A stretch of 64,000 nt of DNA from contig NZ_BMXJ01000006.1 in assembly GCF_014651695.1 (NCBI RefSeq), positions 348,741-412,740 on the forward strand, read 5' to 3'. Made by a program: the position numbers and the translations under genes. This DNA is from Nocardiopsis terrae. GTDB taxonomy: Bacteria; Actinomycetota; Actinomycetes; Streptosporangiales; Streptosporangiaceae. Shown here piece after piece: positions 8,551 to 16,419 of the stretch; the stretch's first letter is position 1, and the number at the start of each line of letters is the position of its first letter. The notes under the pieces are model-generated. The model made no database searches. It was given only the letters and a program-made list of their open reading frames with translations, and was not told where the DNA came from.

Positions 8551-9666
8551 TCAGCCGGCGGGGGCGTCGATCCGGACCCGGTCGGTCCCGCCGTCGGACA
8601 GGAACAGGGCCAGCAGCTCGGCCCGTTCACCGACCTCCGTCCGCTCGGCCCGGGTCAGCGGCCGCAACGGGGTGACGGCCACGGTGCCGTCCTCGGCCCG
8701 CCAGGTCGCGGCGACGCGGCCGTCCACCAGCACCACGCGTTCACCGGCGACCGACAGGCCCCGGTGCCGGTCGTCGATGATCCGCCCGCGGTGGTGGTAG
8801 CCGAGGACCGCGTTGTCGAACGCGGGCAGGAACCGCACCGGGGCTTCCGTGGCGGGGTCCGGGCGCGGGGCGTCGGGCAGGTCCAGCAGTTCCCGGCCGC
8901 GTTCGTCGCGGAAGGAGACCAGCTCCTCGCGGGTGGCGGCCACCGCAGCGGGCAGTCCGGCCAGCCCGCACCAGGAACGCAGGTCGGTGGAGGTCGCGGG
9001 CCCGTAGGCGGCGAGGTAGCGCCGGACCAGGGCCCGGCCGACCGGGTCGGAGCCCTCCGGGGCGGGCGGGGCGGGCTCTCTCCCGAGCCAGGAGGAGAGC
9101 AGGACGTTGCGTACTCCGCCCCTGGTCCGCCACAGGCCGCGCGGCGGGGTCTGCACGACGGGGAGCAGCGCCGAGACCAGCATCTCGCCCAGGGGGCGTC
9201 TACCCGGTTCGGGCCAGCGGTGGGCGAGCGCCGCCACGAGTTCGCGCATGGTGCGGGGCTCACCGTCGGACATCACCGCTCGGCCCGCCTCGGCGAGCTC
9301 CGCCAGGTCCACCTCCCGGAGTTCGTTCCGGTAGACGCCCATGACCTTCTGGCGCAGCATGGCGTCGAACCGGCTCCGCCAGGCGAGGGCGTCCTCGGCG
9401 GTGACCAGGTGCACGGTGCGCCGCATGAGGTGGACCCGCACCACGCGGCGTTCGGTCAGCAGCTCCGACAGCTCCGACGGGTCGAAGGAGCGCAGCCGCG
9501 ACCAGAGCCCCACGAACGGCTCCTGCGGCTCCTGTGCCTGGAGTCCGCCGAGGTGGGCCACGGTCTCCAGGGCCGACATTCCGGTCGGGGCGAGTAGCGC
9601 CTGCCGGGCCAGCGCGGCGCGGTTGAGTGCCCGGTCGTCCAGGACGGGCTCGGTTCCGGTGGGCAT
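8551..9666 (-). CDS. Winged helix DNA-binding domain protein (HTH_42 family)
   Basis: 371-residue member of the HTH_42/YcaQ-like winged-helix family; many relatives are linked to DNA repair or antibiotic-resistance loci. It contains the typical LGGLQAQEPQEPFVGLWSRL near the N-terminus, VHLMRRTVHLV, and a C-terminal LPAFDNAVLGYHHRGR. ATG 9666 has an AGGAG ribosome site. It lies next to a BCCT transporter on the same strand, 100 bases apart, with no clear functional link. Confidence 0.85.
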   Translation of the reverse strand: MPTGTEPVLDDRALNRAALARQALLAPTGMSALETVAHLGGLQAQEPQEPFVGLWSRLRSFDPSELSELLTERRVVRVHLMRRTVHLVTAEDALAWRSRFDAMLRQKVMGVYRNELREVDLAELAEAGRAVMSDGEPRTMRELVAALAHRWPEPGRRPLGEMLVSALLPVVQTPPRGLWRTRGGVRNVLLSSWLGREPAPPAPEGSDPVGRALVRRYLAAYGPATSTDLRSWCGLAGLPAAVAATREELVSFRDERGRELLDLPDAPRPDPATEAPVRFLPAFDNAVLGYHHRGRIIDDRHRGLSVAGERVVLVDGRVAATWRAEDGTVAVTPLRPLTRAERTEVGERAELLALFLSDGGTDRVRIDAPAG

Positions 9667-9766
9667 CGCCTGCTCCTGAGGTCCTCGTGGTCTCCAGGAG
9701 AACGGTCCCACAGGTGGAGGTCGGATCGTGTCCGCCACCTCCCGGTGCCTGGCCCGCTCCGGACGG

Positions 9767-11350
9767 TCAGTCCGACCGGAGCGGCGCGCTCGCCTCCACC
9801 GCGGGTTCGTCGTCCGCCGCGGGGTGCGCGGTCGGCGCGCCGACGGACTCCGCCCGTTCCTCGCTTCTCAGGTCGCGGCAGAAGCTGACGACCACGCCCA
9901 CGATGATGACCAGGAAGGGCGCCGAGGCCACGATGACGGTCTGTTGCAGTGCGTTGAGCCCGCCCGAGAACAGCAGGATGATCGCCAGGGCTCCGGTCAT
10001 CGCCCCCCACAGCAGCAGGATCGGCGTCCGGGGCCGGATGGAACCGTGTGTGGTGAGCATGCCCAGCACGTAGGTGTTGGCGTCGGCTCCCGAGACGAAG
10101 AAGAGCACCGCCAGGATCACCACCAGCGCCGTCGTGACCGAGGGGATCGGGAACTCGGCCAGGGTGGCGAAGAAGGCGCTGTTGAGGTCGGCCGCGGTGG
10201 CGCCTGCGATGTCCGTGCCGTGGTTCAGGTCCAGGTCGATGGCCGAACCGCCGAAGACGGAGAACCAGGCGAAGAAGGCCAGGCTGGGCATGCCGAGGAC
10301 GACCAGGACGAACTGGCGGATCGTGCGGCCGCGCGAGATACGGGCGAGGAACAGGCCGACGAAGGCGCCCCAGGACACCCACCAGGCCATCATGAAGTAC
10401 GTCCAGCCCTGGAGCCACTCGGTGTCGCCGAAGGCCGGGCCCCGCAGGCTCATCAGCAGGAAGTCACCGCCGTACTGGCCGAAGGACTCCAGGAGGAGCG
10501 AGATCAGGAACGCGGTCGGGCCGAGGAGGAGCACGAACAGGAAGAGCACCGCGGCGACCGAGAGGTTGATCTCGCTGATGTAGCGGATACCGCGCTTGAT
10601 TCCGGAGGCGGCGGAGAGGCTGAACAGCGCCGTGACCACGACCACGATGACGACCTGGGTGGTGATCCCGGTGGGGGTGCCCAGGAGCCGGTTCAGCCCG
10701 TTGTCGATCTGCAGGGCTCCCAGACCGAGGGAGGTGGTGGTGCCGAACAGGGTGGCGAAGACCGTGAAGACGTCGATGGCCTTGCCGAGGGGACCGTCGG
10801 CGTGCCGCCCCAGGAGCGGCCGGAACAGGGCGCTGACCAGGCCGGGGCGCTTCTTGCGGTGCATCGAGTAGGCCAGGGCCAGACCGAAGATCGCGAAGAT
10901 CGCCCAGGCGTGCAGCCCCCAGTCGTAGAAGGAGTACTGCAGGGCCAGGACCGCCGCCCCGGGGGTCCCCGCCTCTGCCAGGCCGTGGGGAGGGGTGGTG
11001 AAGTGCGAGATCGGCTCGGCGATGCCGTAGGAGACCAGGCCGATGCCCATCACCGTGCACAGGATCATGGCGATCCAGGTGTGGGTGGCGAACTCGGGGC
11101 GGTCCTCGTCCGAGCCCAGCCGGATGCGCCCGTACCGGCTGCAGGCCAGCCCGGTCAGGAGTGCCAGGAGAAGGAGGGGAAGCAGCAGGTACGCCCAGCC
11201 GAAGCTGCTGGTGATCCAGTTCAGGGCGGAGTCCATGGTGGCCGTCTGGTGCTCCGGGGCAGCTACGCCCCAGACCACGAACAGCGCCGAGATGGAGAGG
11301 GAGGCCCAGAAGACCACCCCGACGGTTCTTCGTTCGGTGGTGTCATTCAT
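9767..11350 (-). CDS. BCCT family betaine/choline/carnitine transporter
   Basis: 527-residue secondary transporter with about 12 hydrophobic segments. The BCCT signature region reads GWTYFMMAWWVSWGAFVG. Members use Na+ or H+ to import quaternary ammonium osmolytes such as glycine betaine; the exact substrate cannot be set. ATG 11350 follows GAGGAG. The cytoplasmic C-terminus is short and ends in SAPLRSD. A gene-free 612-base stretch lies upstream. Confidence 0.92.
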   Translation of the reverse strand: MNDTTERRTVGVVFWASLSISALFVVWGVAAPEHQTATMDSALNWITSSFGWAYLLLPLLLLALLTGLACSRYGRIRLGSDEDRPEFATHTWIAMILCTVMGIGLVSYGIAEPISHFTTPPHGLAEAGTPGAAVLALQYSFYDWGLHAWAIFAIFGLALAYSMHRKKRPGLVSALFRPLLGRHADGPLGKAIDVFTVFATLFGTTTSLGLGALQIDNGLNRLLGTPTGITTQVVIVVVVTALFSLSAASGIKRGIRYISEINLSVAAVLFLFVLLLGPTAFLISLLLESFGQYGGDFLLMSLRGPAFGDTEWLQGWTYFMMAWWVSWGAFVGLFLARISRGRTIRQFVLVVLGMPSLAFFAWFSVFGGSAIDLDLNHGTDIAGATAADLNSAFFATLAEFPIPSVTTALVVILAVLFFVSGADANTYVLGMLTTHGSIRPRTPILLLWGAMTGALAIILLFSGGLNALQQTVIVASAPFLVIIVGVVVSFCRDLRSEERAESVGAPTAHPAADDEPAVEASAPLRSD

Positions 11351-11962
11351 GGGTCGACTCCTCTCCCGCGACGTCGGCCACCTTCGGTGGTGACACACGG
11401 CACGAGGGTTCGCACGGCTGTGGGCCGTCGCGTTCGTCCGGTCTGGGGCCAAGGATGGGTTGCACGGAAACGGGCCGCCTGTTCGTCGGTGGATGATCGA
11501 GACCTCGGGAGCCCTTCCGGGGCGTGCGGGGCGTGCCGAGCGGAGAATCAGGAAGGATCGGGGCCGAGGTGAGCGTGAGGACACCGGTGGCGGTGAAGAG
11601 GACCCCGTTCGACATCGGCGGCAGGCCCCGTCCGGGCCGGCGCCTGCCGCGGTCGACAGCACGGCCGCGCACTCGCTCAGGGGTCTCCGCACACGGTTCC
11701 GGCTGACGGTCCGACCGGGAAACGGTCGCGTGTCGGCCCCGGGCACCGACCCCCACGGGGTGTCGCTGGACCGGTTGGTCCGAGGAACCGGCGGAGCCTC
11801 CGAACGAGCGTACTCGCATGTGGGAGCGGGTTTCGCCGCCCTGGCTCCGGAATCCTGTGCCGCCCGTCTCACTGCCCGGGCGGCCGCCGGACGGGCAGGG
11901 CCCGGCCCGCACCCTCCCCTTCGGGGCGGCCCGGGGCAGGCGCCCGGCGGTCCCGTACACGA
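11351..11962. other. Gene-free stretch upstream of the BCCT gene
   Basis: No reading frame here has recognisable protein similarity or a good ribosome site. It probably carries the promoter of the BCCT gene on the minus strand, but I cannot place -10 and -35 boxes with confidence. Confidence 0.6.
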
Positions 11963-11994
11963 CGAAAGGCCAGATCCGAAGATCTGGCCTTTCG
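11963..11994 (-). terminator. Terminator of the tRNA operon
   Basis: Perfect 14-bp stem with a 4-base loop (11963-11976 pairs with 11981-11994), starting 10 bases beyond the tRNA-Val gene on the minus strand. There is no long U run, as is usual in high-GC actinomycetes. Confidence 0.8.
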
Positions 11995-12003
11995 CGCTGC
12001 TTG

Positions 12004-12077
12004 TGGGCGATACAGGACTCGAACCTGTGACCCCTACCGTGTCGAGGTAGTGCTCTAGCCAACTGAGCTAATCGCCC
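12004..12077 (-). tRNA. tRNA-Val (anticodon GAC)
   Basis: 74-nt cloverleaf without encoded CCA. The acceptor stem GGGCGAT pairs with ATCGCCC, the anticodon stem is CTACC/GGTAG and the T-loop is TTCGAGT. The seven-base anticodon loop is TCGACAC, placing GAC at 34-36. Position 33 is then C and not the near-universal T. It is the last gene of the Gly-Gly-Cys-Val unit. Confidence 0.9.
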
Positions 12078-12100
12078 TCATGGGAATGAGGTTCGCATGG

Positions 12101-12172
12101 AGCCGGAGACGGGAATCGAACCCGTGTGCAGGGATTTGCAGTCCCTTGCCTCAACCACTCGGCCACTCCGGC
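12101..12172 (-). tRNA. tRNA-Cys (anticodon GCA)
   Basis: Acceptor GCCGGAG/CTCCGGC with T as discriminator base, typical for tRNA-Cys. The anticodon loop is CTGCAAA with GCA at 34-36, and the T-loop is TTCGATT. Third gene in the tRNA operon. Confidence 0.94.
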
Positions 12173-12223
12173 TTACAGGAAGCACGAGGGTGCCGAGCGG
12201 CACCCATGCGTGCCTTTTCTCCG

Positions 12224-12296
12224 AGCGGACGACGGGATTCGAACCCGCGACCCTCACCTTGGCAAGGTGATGCTCTACCAGCTGAGCCACGTCCGC
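12224..12296 (-). tRNA. tRNA-Gly (anticodon GCC), copy 2
   Basis: 73-nt cloverleaf, acceptor GCGGACG/CGTCCGC, anticodon loop TTGGCAA (GCC), T-loop TTCGAAT. Base-for-base identical to the copy at 12368-12440, so this is a recent or homogenised tandem duplication. Confidence 0.95.
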
Positions 12297-12367
12297 GTGC
12301 GGTCCAGGATGTTCTCCCGGGCCTGATCCGATTGTGCCACCTGGAGCGGCACTATGCGAATCGTTCG

Positions 12368-12440
12368 AGCGGACGACGGGATTCGAACCCGCGACCCTCA
12401 CCTTGGCAAGGTGATGCTCTACCAGCTGAGCCACGTCCGC
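12368..12440 (-). tRNA. tRNA-Gly (anticodon GCC), copy 1
   Basis: First gene of the tRNA operon on the minus strand; identical in sequence to the second copy downstream. Its promoter lies about 60 bases upstream. Confidence 0.95.
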
Positions 12441-12500
12441 ACGGCGAGTGTTCGGTGCGGCTCCGGTCCTCCCGGCGCCGCGTCCCTCGCTGCGTTAGGA

Positions 12501-12529
12501 ACTCTAGCGGAAGTTGGGGGAAGTGCGAA
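12501..12529 (-). promoter_or_regulatory. Promoter of the tRNA operon
   Basis: On the minus strand, -35 TTCGCA (12524-12529) and -10 TAGAGT (12501-12506) are separated by 17 bases, a good housekeeping-sigma match for an actinomycete. The same GCTAGAGT word forms the -10 of the tRNA-Val gene at 15313. Confidence 0.7.
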
Positions 12530-12599
12530 ATCGACTTCCGTCAGAGGACCCCTGCGCCCTGCCGTGGCAGGCCCGGCCGGCCCGCCGCGGCGGCAGTGG

Positions 12600-13031
12600 C
12601 TACTTCTCCACGTGTGCGGGGGAGGAGGGCATATCGGGCCGGGGAGGGGCGGACAGGTACTGACCGACCCGCTCGATCACCTTGTTCATCTCGTAGGCGA
12701 TGAGCCCCACGTCGCTGTCGGCGTCCGACATCAGGGCCATGCACGCGCCCTCGCCTGCGGCGGCCACGAACAGGAAGGCGCGGTCCATCTCGATGATGCT
12801 CTGCCGGATCGTCCCGGCGGAGAACTGCTTGCTGGCTCCTCCCGCGAGACTGTGCAGACCGGAGGCGATGGCCGAGAGGTGCTCGGCGGCGGGGCGGTCG
12901 AGGCCGCTGGAAGTGGCCATCAGGAGTCCGTCGGTGGACAGGACGATCGCGTGCTGTGTGCCCGAGGCGCGGGTGAGGAGGTCGTCCAGCAGCCAGCTGA
13001 GTTCGCCGCGGGCGGTGCTCGGTGGGGTCAT
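12600..13031 (-). CDS. Orphan roadblock/LC7 domain protein (CvnB-like)
   Basis: 143-residue roadblock protein related to CvnB: ELSWLLDDLLTRASGTQHAI, VLSTDGLLMATS and LIAYEMNKVIERVG. ATG 13031 has only a weak purine-rich ribosome site (AAAGAGAGAC). No DUF742, sensor kinase or GTPase gene adjoins it, so it would have to work alone or with partners elsewhere, such as the conservon at the left end of the window. Confidence 0.88.
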   Translation of the reverse strand: MTPPSTARGELSWLLDDLLTRASGTQHAIVLSTDGLLMATSSGLDRPAAEHLSAIASGLHSLAGGASKQFSAGTIRQSIIEMDRAFLFVAAAGEGACMALMSDADSDVGLIAYEMNKVIERVGQYLSAPPRPDMPSSPAHVEK

Positions 13032-13431
13032 GTCTCTCTTTGCTGTGTCTGGTGTGGTCGCGAGTGACAGGGGCACGCGCGCTGCGGAACGCTTCGCGTA
13101 CACCGGTCTGGGAGGCGGCGGGGGCGGATGCCACCGGTCCCGCATAAGCGTTGCCCAGATGATAGTCATTCGTAACTTATCTGTCCGGCTCCAGCCGTCG
13201 GTTCCGGGTGGGCCGGACGGGAAGGCCGACTCCGTGACCAGTGGGGACACTCCCCTGTGCAGAACGTGGGAACCGGACCGGCGGCCGGTGCCGGACAGGG
13301 GACTTGCCAAGGCGCGGACCCGGCGGGTACGGGCGGGTACGGCGGATTCTCCGGGCACGGCGGGTGCCGCAGGTGGGAGGATTCGGGGAGAGACCGGCCC
13401 GACCAGGGGCCTTGAGAACTCGGGGGTTGGA

Positions 13432-14274
13432 ATGAGGGTATGGATCGCCGGCGCCGGTTACGGCCGCGGCGCCGTGCTGGAGGACGAGGACGCGCGTATC
13501 CCCGTGACCGACCACGGGATCACCGTGGGGGACGGGGTCTTCGAGACGGTCCGCTCACAGGGCGGCAGGCCGTTCGCGCTCACCCGCCACCTGAGGCGGC
13601 TGGCCCGGTCCGCCCGAGGGCTGGGCATGGCCGAGCCCGACCTGGAGCTGATCGCGGACGGCGTGGCCCGGGCGGTGGCCGCGAACCCGGAACTCCCGGA
13701 CGCGCGGGTGCGCATCACCGTCACGGACGGGGCCGGACCGCTCGGCTCGGACCGGGGCCAGGGGGAGCAGACCGCCATCGTGGCCCTGGGGCCCTTCCCG
13801 GGCATCGCCCCCGCCACCGACGTGGCTCTGGCGCCCTGGCCGCGTAACGAGTTCGGCGCGCTGGCGGGGCTCAAGACCACCTCCTACGCGGACAACGTGC
13901 GCGCCCTCGCCTACGCGCGTGAACGCGGGGCCAGCGAGGCGGTCTTCCGCAACATCAGCGGGAACCTCTGCGAGGGAACCGGCAGCAACGTCTTCGTGGT
14001 GCTCGACGGCAGGCTCCTCACCCCTCCGCTCTCGGCCGGTCCGCTCGCGGGCATCACCCGGGAACTGGTCCTGGAGTGGTTCGGCGGTGAGGAGGAGGAC
14101 GTTCCGATGGAGCTGCTCCCGGAGGTCACCGAGGCCTTCCTGACCTCCACCGGCCGCGACGTACAGCCGATCCTGAACATCGGTGACCAGCGTGTGTCCG
14201 CCGAGGCGGGCCCGGTCACCGCGAAGGCCAGGGCCGTGTTCGCCGAGCGTTCAGCGGCTGACCTCGACCCGTGA
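13432..14274 (+). CDS. pabC: Aminodeoxychorismate lyase / class IV aminotransferase
   Basis: 280-residue PLP-dependent class IV enzyme. It has DHGITVGDGVFETVR near the N-terminus, the PLP-lysine region AGLKTTSYADNV and the C-terminal cofactor segment EGTGSNVFVVLDG. In folate synthesis PabC releases pyruvate from 4-amino-4-deoxychorismate to give 4-aminobenzoate; class IV also includes branched-chain and D-amino-acid transaminases, so the assignment is by overall resemblance. ATG 13432 is preferred, although its ribosome site is weak. No pabAB genes are nearby. Confidence 0.8.
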   Translation: MRVWIAGAGYGRGAVLEDEDARIPVTDHGITVGDGVFETVRSQGGRPFALTRHLRRLARSARGLGMAEPDLELIADGVARAVAANPELPDARVRITVTDGAGPLGSDRGQGEQTAIVALGPFPGIAPATDVALAPWPRNEFGALAGLKTTSYADNVRALAYARERGASEAVFRNISGNLCEGTGSNVFVVLDGRLLTPPLSAGPLAGITRELVLEWFGGEEEDVPMELLPEVTEAFLTSTGRDVQPILNIGDQRVSAEAGPVTAKARAVFAERSAADLDP

Positions 14275-14300
14275 CCGGCGCCGTCCGGGGCCGCCGGACG

Positions 14301-14344
14301 CGACAGGGCAGGGACGGCGCCCGGGCGCCGTCCCTGCCCTGTCG
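14301..14344. terminator. Bidirectional terminator between convergent genes
   Basis: Perfect 44-bp palindrome, each arm 22 bases, centred between 14322 and 14323. It sits between the pabC end (14274) and the ssgA-like gene end (14413), so it can stop transcription from both sides. Confidence 0.85.
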
Positions 14345-14412
14345 TCGGTTCTCCCGCCGCCCCGCGGACATGCGGGACCCCGCGGGTGCGGAGGAGCCGC
14401 TGGGCCTTCGCG

Positions 14413-14835
14413 TCAGGAGTGGAGGTGCTGCTGGATCTCCTCGTCGAGGTCGACGAACTGGGCTTCCTGCCCGGCCGGGACGATCTCGTAGGTGCGGTGG
14501 AGGAACTCCGCCAGGGGGGCGACCTGGGTGTCGAACTCGGCCTGCCCGAAGGGCGAGGAGAGCGCGATGCTGACCGACCGGTCCCCGCTGTCGTCCTTGG
14601 AGGGCCACACCCGGACGTCTCCCTCGCCGACCGGGCGCACGATGCCCACAGTGAGGAGTTCGCGCGCGAAGATCCACTCGACGGGGTTGTCCTCGCCGGT
14701 GTGGAAGGCGACGCGAATCGCGTACGGGTCCTCAGAGCTGTAGTCGAGTCGTGCCACCAGTGGAACCGCGGTGCGCTCCGGGACCACGAGTCGCAGGCCC
14801 AGCTCGGCGGTGGCAGTGGTGTCGCTACTGTTCAT
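14413..14835 (-). CDS. SsgA/SsgB-like sporulation and cell division regulator
   Basis: 140-residue SsgA-like protein (SALP), a family restricted to morphologically complex actinomycetes. It shows LGLRLVVPERTAVPL, the conserved DPYAIRVAFHTG, VEWIFARELL and GDVRVWPS, and an acidic C-terminal VDLDEEI. Length and N-terminus fit SsgB, which in Streptomyces guides FtsZ to septation sites, but one family member cannot be told from another without a tree. ATG 14835 fits the family N-terminus. Confidence 0.88.
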   Translation of the reverse strand: MNSSDTTATAELGLRLVVPERTAVPLVARLDYSSEDPYAIRVAFHTGEDNPVEWIFARELLTVGIVRPVGEGDVRVWPSKDDSGDRSVSIALSSPFGQAEFDTQVAPLAEFLHRTYEIVPAGQEAQFVDLDEEIQQHLHS

Positions 14836-15312
14836 GTTCGCCAAACCTTTTCTCGTCCGGCCCAGGCGTCCTGGGGCGCGAGCCGGTTGCCGTCTCACTC
14901 GCTCCAACGCGGGTACCCGCGGACCATGACGTGAGTACGGAGACTTTTCTTGGTCGATGGGACCGGAGGTCTCGCTGCCCGCCCAGCGGGTCCAGCGCGC
15001 CGCGGGGCGGCACCACGATCCTTCGTCACTGTAATGACCAGGGGAAACCAAAGATTTCCCCATGATGAGTGGCCCGTGTCACGCGGAGGTCAATCCGCGG
15101 TCGTCTCGGGAGGGTCCACGGAGGCGGGAACTCCTACTCACTGCGGGGATCGCGGCTGGCAAAGGAATCCTGTGGGACCCCGCCAGCCATGATATGTGAC
15201 CTCGGTCACACCTGTGTGGGCGCGTGGGCGGCCGGGGGTGCATCAACCACCCCCGAACATGCGCTAGAGTTTTTCTTGTCCGGCCGAGAGGGCGGACGGG
15301 GCACAGGCCCGA
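14836..15312. other. Gene-free regulatory stretch between ssgA-like gene and tRNA-Val
   Basis: It holds a CRP-like palindrome (15195-15210), the tRNA-Val -10 box TAGAGT (15265-15270) and an inverted repeat GGGGAAA/TTTCCCC (15041-15047 and 15055-15061, 7-base spacer). No convincing reading frame is present. Confidence 0.6.
15195..15210. promoter_or_regulatory. CRP/GlxR-like operator
   Basis: TGTGACCTCGGTCACA has perfect 7-base arms and matches the CRP/GlxR-family pattern TGTGA-N6-TCACA. Its centre is about 75 bases upstream of the predicted start of the tRNA-Val transcript and about 370 bases upstream of the ssgA-like gene on the other strand; which of the two it controls is unknown. Confidence 0.6.
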
Positions 15313-15386
15313 GGGCGATTAGCTCAGTTGGCTAGAGCGCATCGTTCACACCGATGAGGTCACTGGTTCGAGTCCAGTATCGCCCA
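15313..15386 (+). tRNA. tRNA-Val (anticodon CAC)
   Basis: 74-nt cloverleaf, acceptor GGGCGAT/ATCGCCC, anticodon stem CATCG/CGATG, loop TTCACAC (CAC at 34-36, normal T33), no encoded CCA. A TAGAGT -10 box lies at 15265-15270, with no strong -35 (ATCAAC at a 17-base spacing). It differs from the GAC isoacceptor mainly in the anticodon arm and T stem. Confidence 0.95.
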
Positions 15387-15394
15387 CAGGCGGG

Positions 15395-15435
15395 AGGGCC
15401 CACTCCGTATCACACGGAGTGGGCCCTCTTTTTTT
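15395..15435 (+). terminator. Rho-independent terminator of tRNA-Val
   Basis: 14-bp perfect stem (15395-15408 with 15414-15427), 5-base loop, then a T run at 15429-15435. It starts 9 bases after the tRNA. Confidence 0.92.
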
Positions 15436-15523
15436 GGTTTTGGTCCCGCAAGGCCCGGGCAACGTGCGCGTATCCGTCCGCGGGTGGTTTTCGGAAGTTG
15501 CCCGGGGTGGGAAAGGTTCCCGC

Positions 15524-15955
15524 CTATTCCTCGGGTGCGCCGTGCGGGGAGGCGCGTCCTCGGAGCTCGGCCCTGGCGGCCCTGCGCGAGCGCAGGCGCG
15601 ACAACAACTCGTTCCTGACCCGCATAGCCCACCTCTCGCCCCTTCGGGACCACACCCGGGCGGGCCTCAACAGCCGGTGGGCCCAGCGGAACTCGCTGCT
15701 GAGGATGAGCATGCCCAGGAGAACCGAGGCGATCCCCGGCCCGGGGACGATCATCATGACGATCCCGGCCAGAATGACGACGGTGCCCACCGTGCCGACC
15801 AGGATGCGCCACGGAAGGTGCAGGGCCGGGTGGGTGTGCATGCGTCTGCGGAAGAGGCGGAGCCGTGCGCGCAGGCGCCTCCACCGGCGGATTCGGGCGT
15901 GGTGAGTGGGGGATGTCTCCCGGGCGGAAGGCCCGTTTGGTGGGCTCGGTGACAT
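15524..15955 (-). CDS. TIGR02611 / PGPGW-type small membrane protein
   Basis: 143-residue protein with a very basic N-terminal region (RIRRWRRLRARLRLFRRR) and two adjoining hydrophobic segments that include VPGPGIASVLLGMLIL, the PGPGW-like signature of TIGR02611 proteins. A second basic stretch follows. ATG 15955 is the best start, although its ribosome site is weak. Function is unknown; it should sit in the cytoplasmic membrane with both ends on one side. Confidence 0.8.
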   Translation of the reverse strand: MSPSPPNGPSARETSPTHHARIRRWRRLRARLRLFRRRMHTHPALHLPWRILVGTVGTVVILAGIVMMIVPGPGIASVLLGMLILSSEFRWAHRLLRPARVWSRRGERWAMRVRNELLSRLRSRRAARAELRGRASPHGAPEE

Positions 15956-16419
15956 GCGCTCACAGTATTCGGTCGATACGACGGGTGCGTTCGGGACGGA
16001 GGCGAGACACGTGGTCGGATGTCTGCTGATTGTCACCGATCTCGTTGATCGGATCAATGGTTCCTTCGGCGGTGGCGTTGAACCACTGGAAAACATGACG
16101 ATTACTGACAGAACACTCTGATGTCGGCGGATTCATTCCCGCAGGGGCGCGCCCCGGCGGCGTCCCGGCGTCCGGGCGGGGACGCCGCCGTACTGCGATG
16201 GGACAGGCCGAATCCCCGGTCCGAATCGGGAGGATTCCCTCCTGTGCGGGCCCCGGCCGGAGGAGCGGCAGGTGTGTCCGCGGCAGCCGGTCGCCGGACC
16301 TGTGGACAACCAGAAGCGGTCTCACCCCGAAGCCGATAGCATCGGGGTGCGAAAACCCTGGCCGCCGTCTCCGGCGGCCGGTTCGCGTCCACGACATCGA
16401 CGTATCCCTAGGAGTCACC
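15956..16419. other. Gene-free stretch upstream of thrS with overlapping palindromes
   Basis: No supported gene. Two overlapping short palindromes occur at 16037-16053 (CCGATC/GATCGG) and 16046-16058 (TTGATC-G-GATCAA). A -10-like TAGCAT is at 16337-16342 without a convincing -35. I looked for a T-box leader for thrS and did not find its conserved T-box sequence. Confidence 0.55.

Noticed and set aside
9728..11572. 614-residue plus-strand frame opposite the BCCT gene
   Set aside because: It is Asp/Glu/Gly/Arg-rich nonsense caused by codon bias of the real gene on the other strand.
12078..12703. Reading frames on both strands across the tRNA cluster
   Set aside because: Their repeated peptides are translations of the two identical tRNA-Gly genes and of the other tRNAs.
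16098..16419. T-box leader for thrS
   Set aside because: The conserved T-box sequence and antiterminator pairing are not visible; only loose palindromes occur further upstream.
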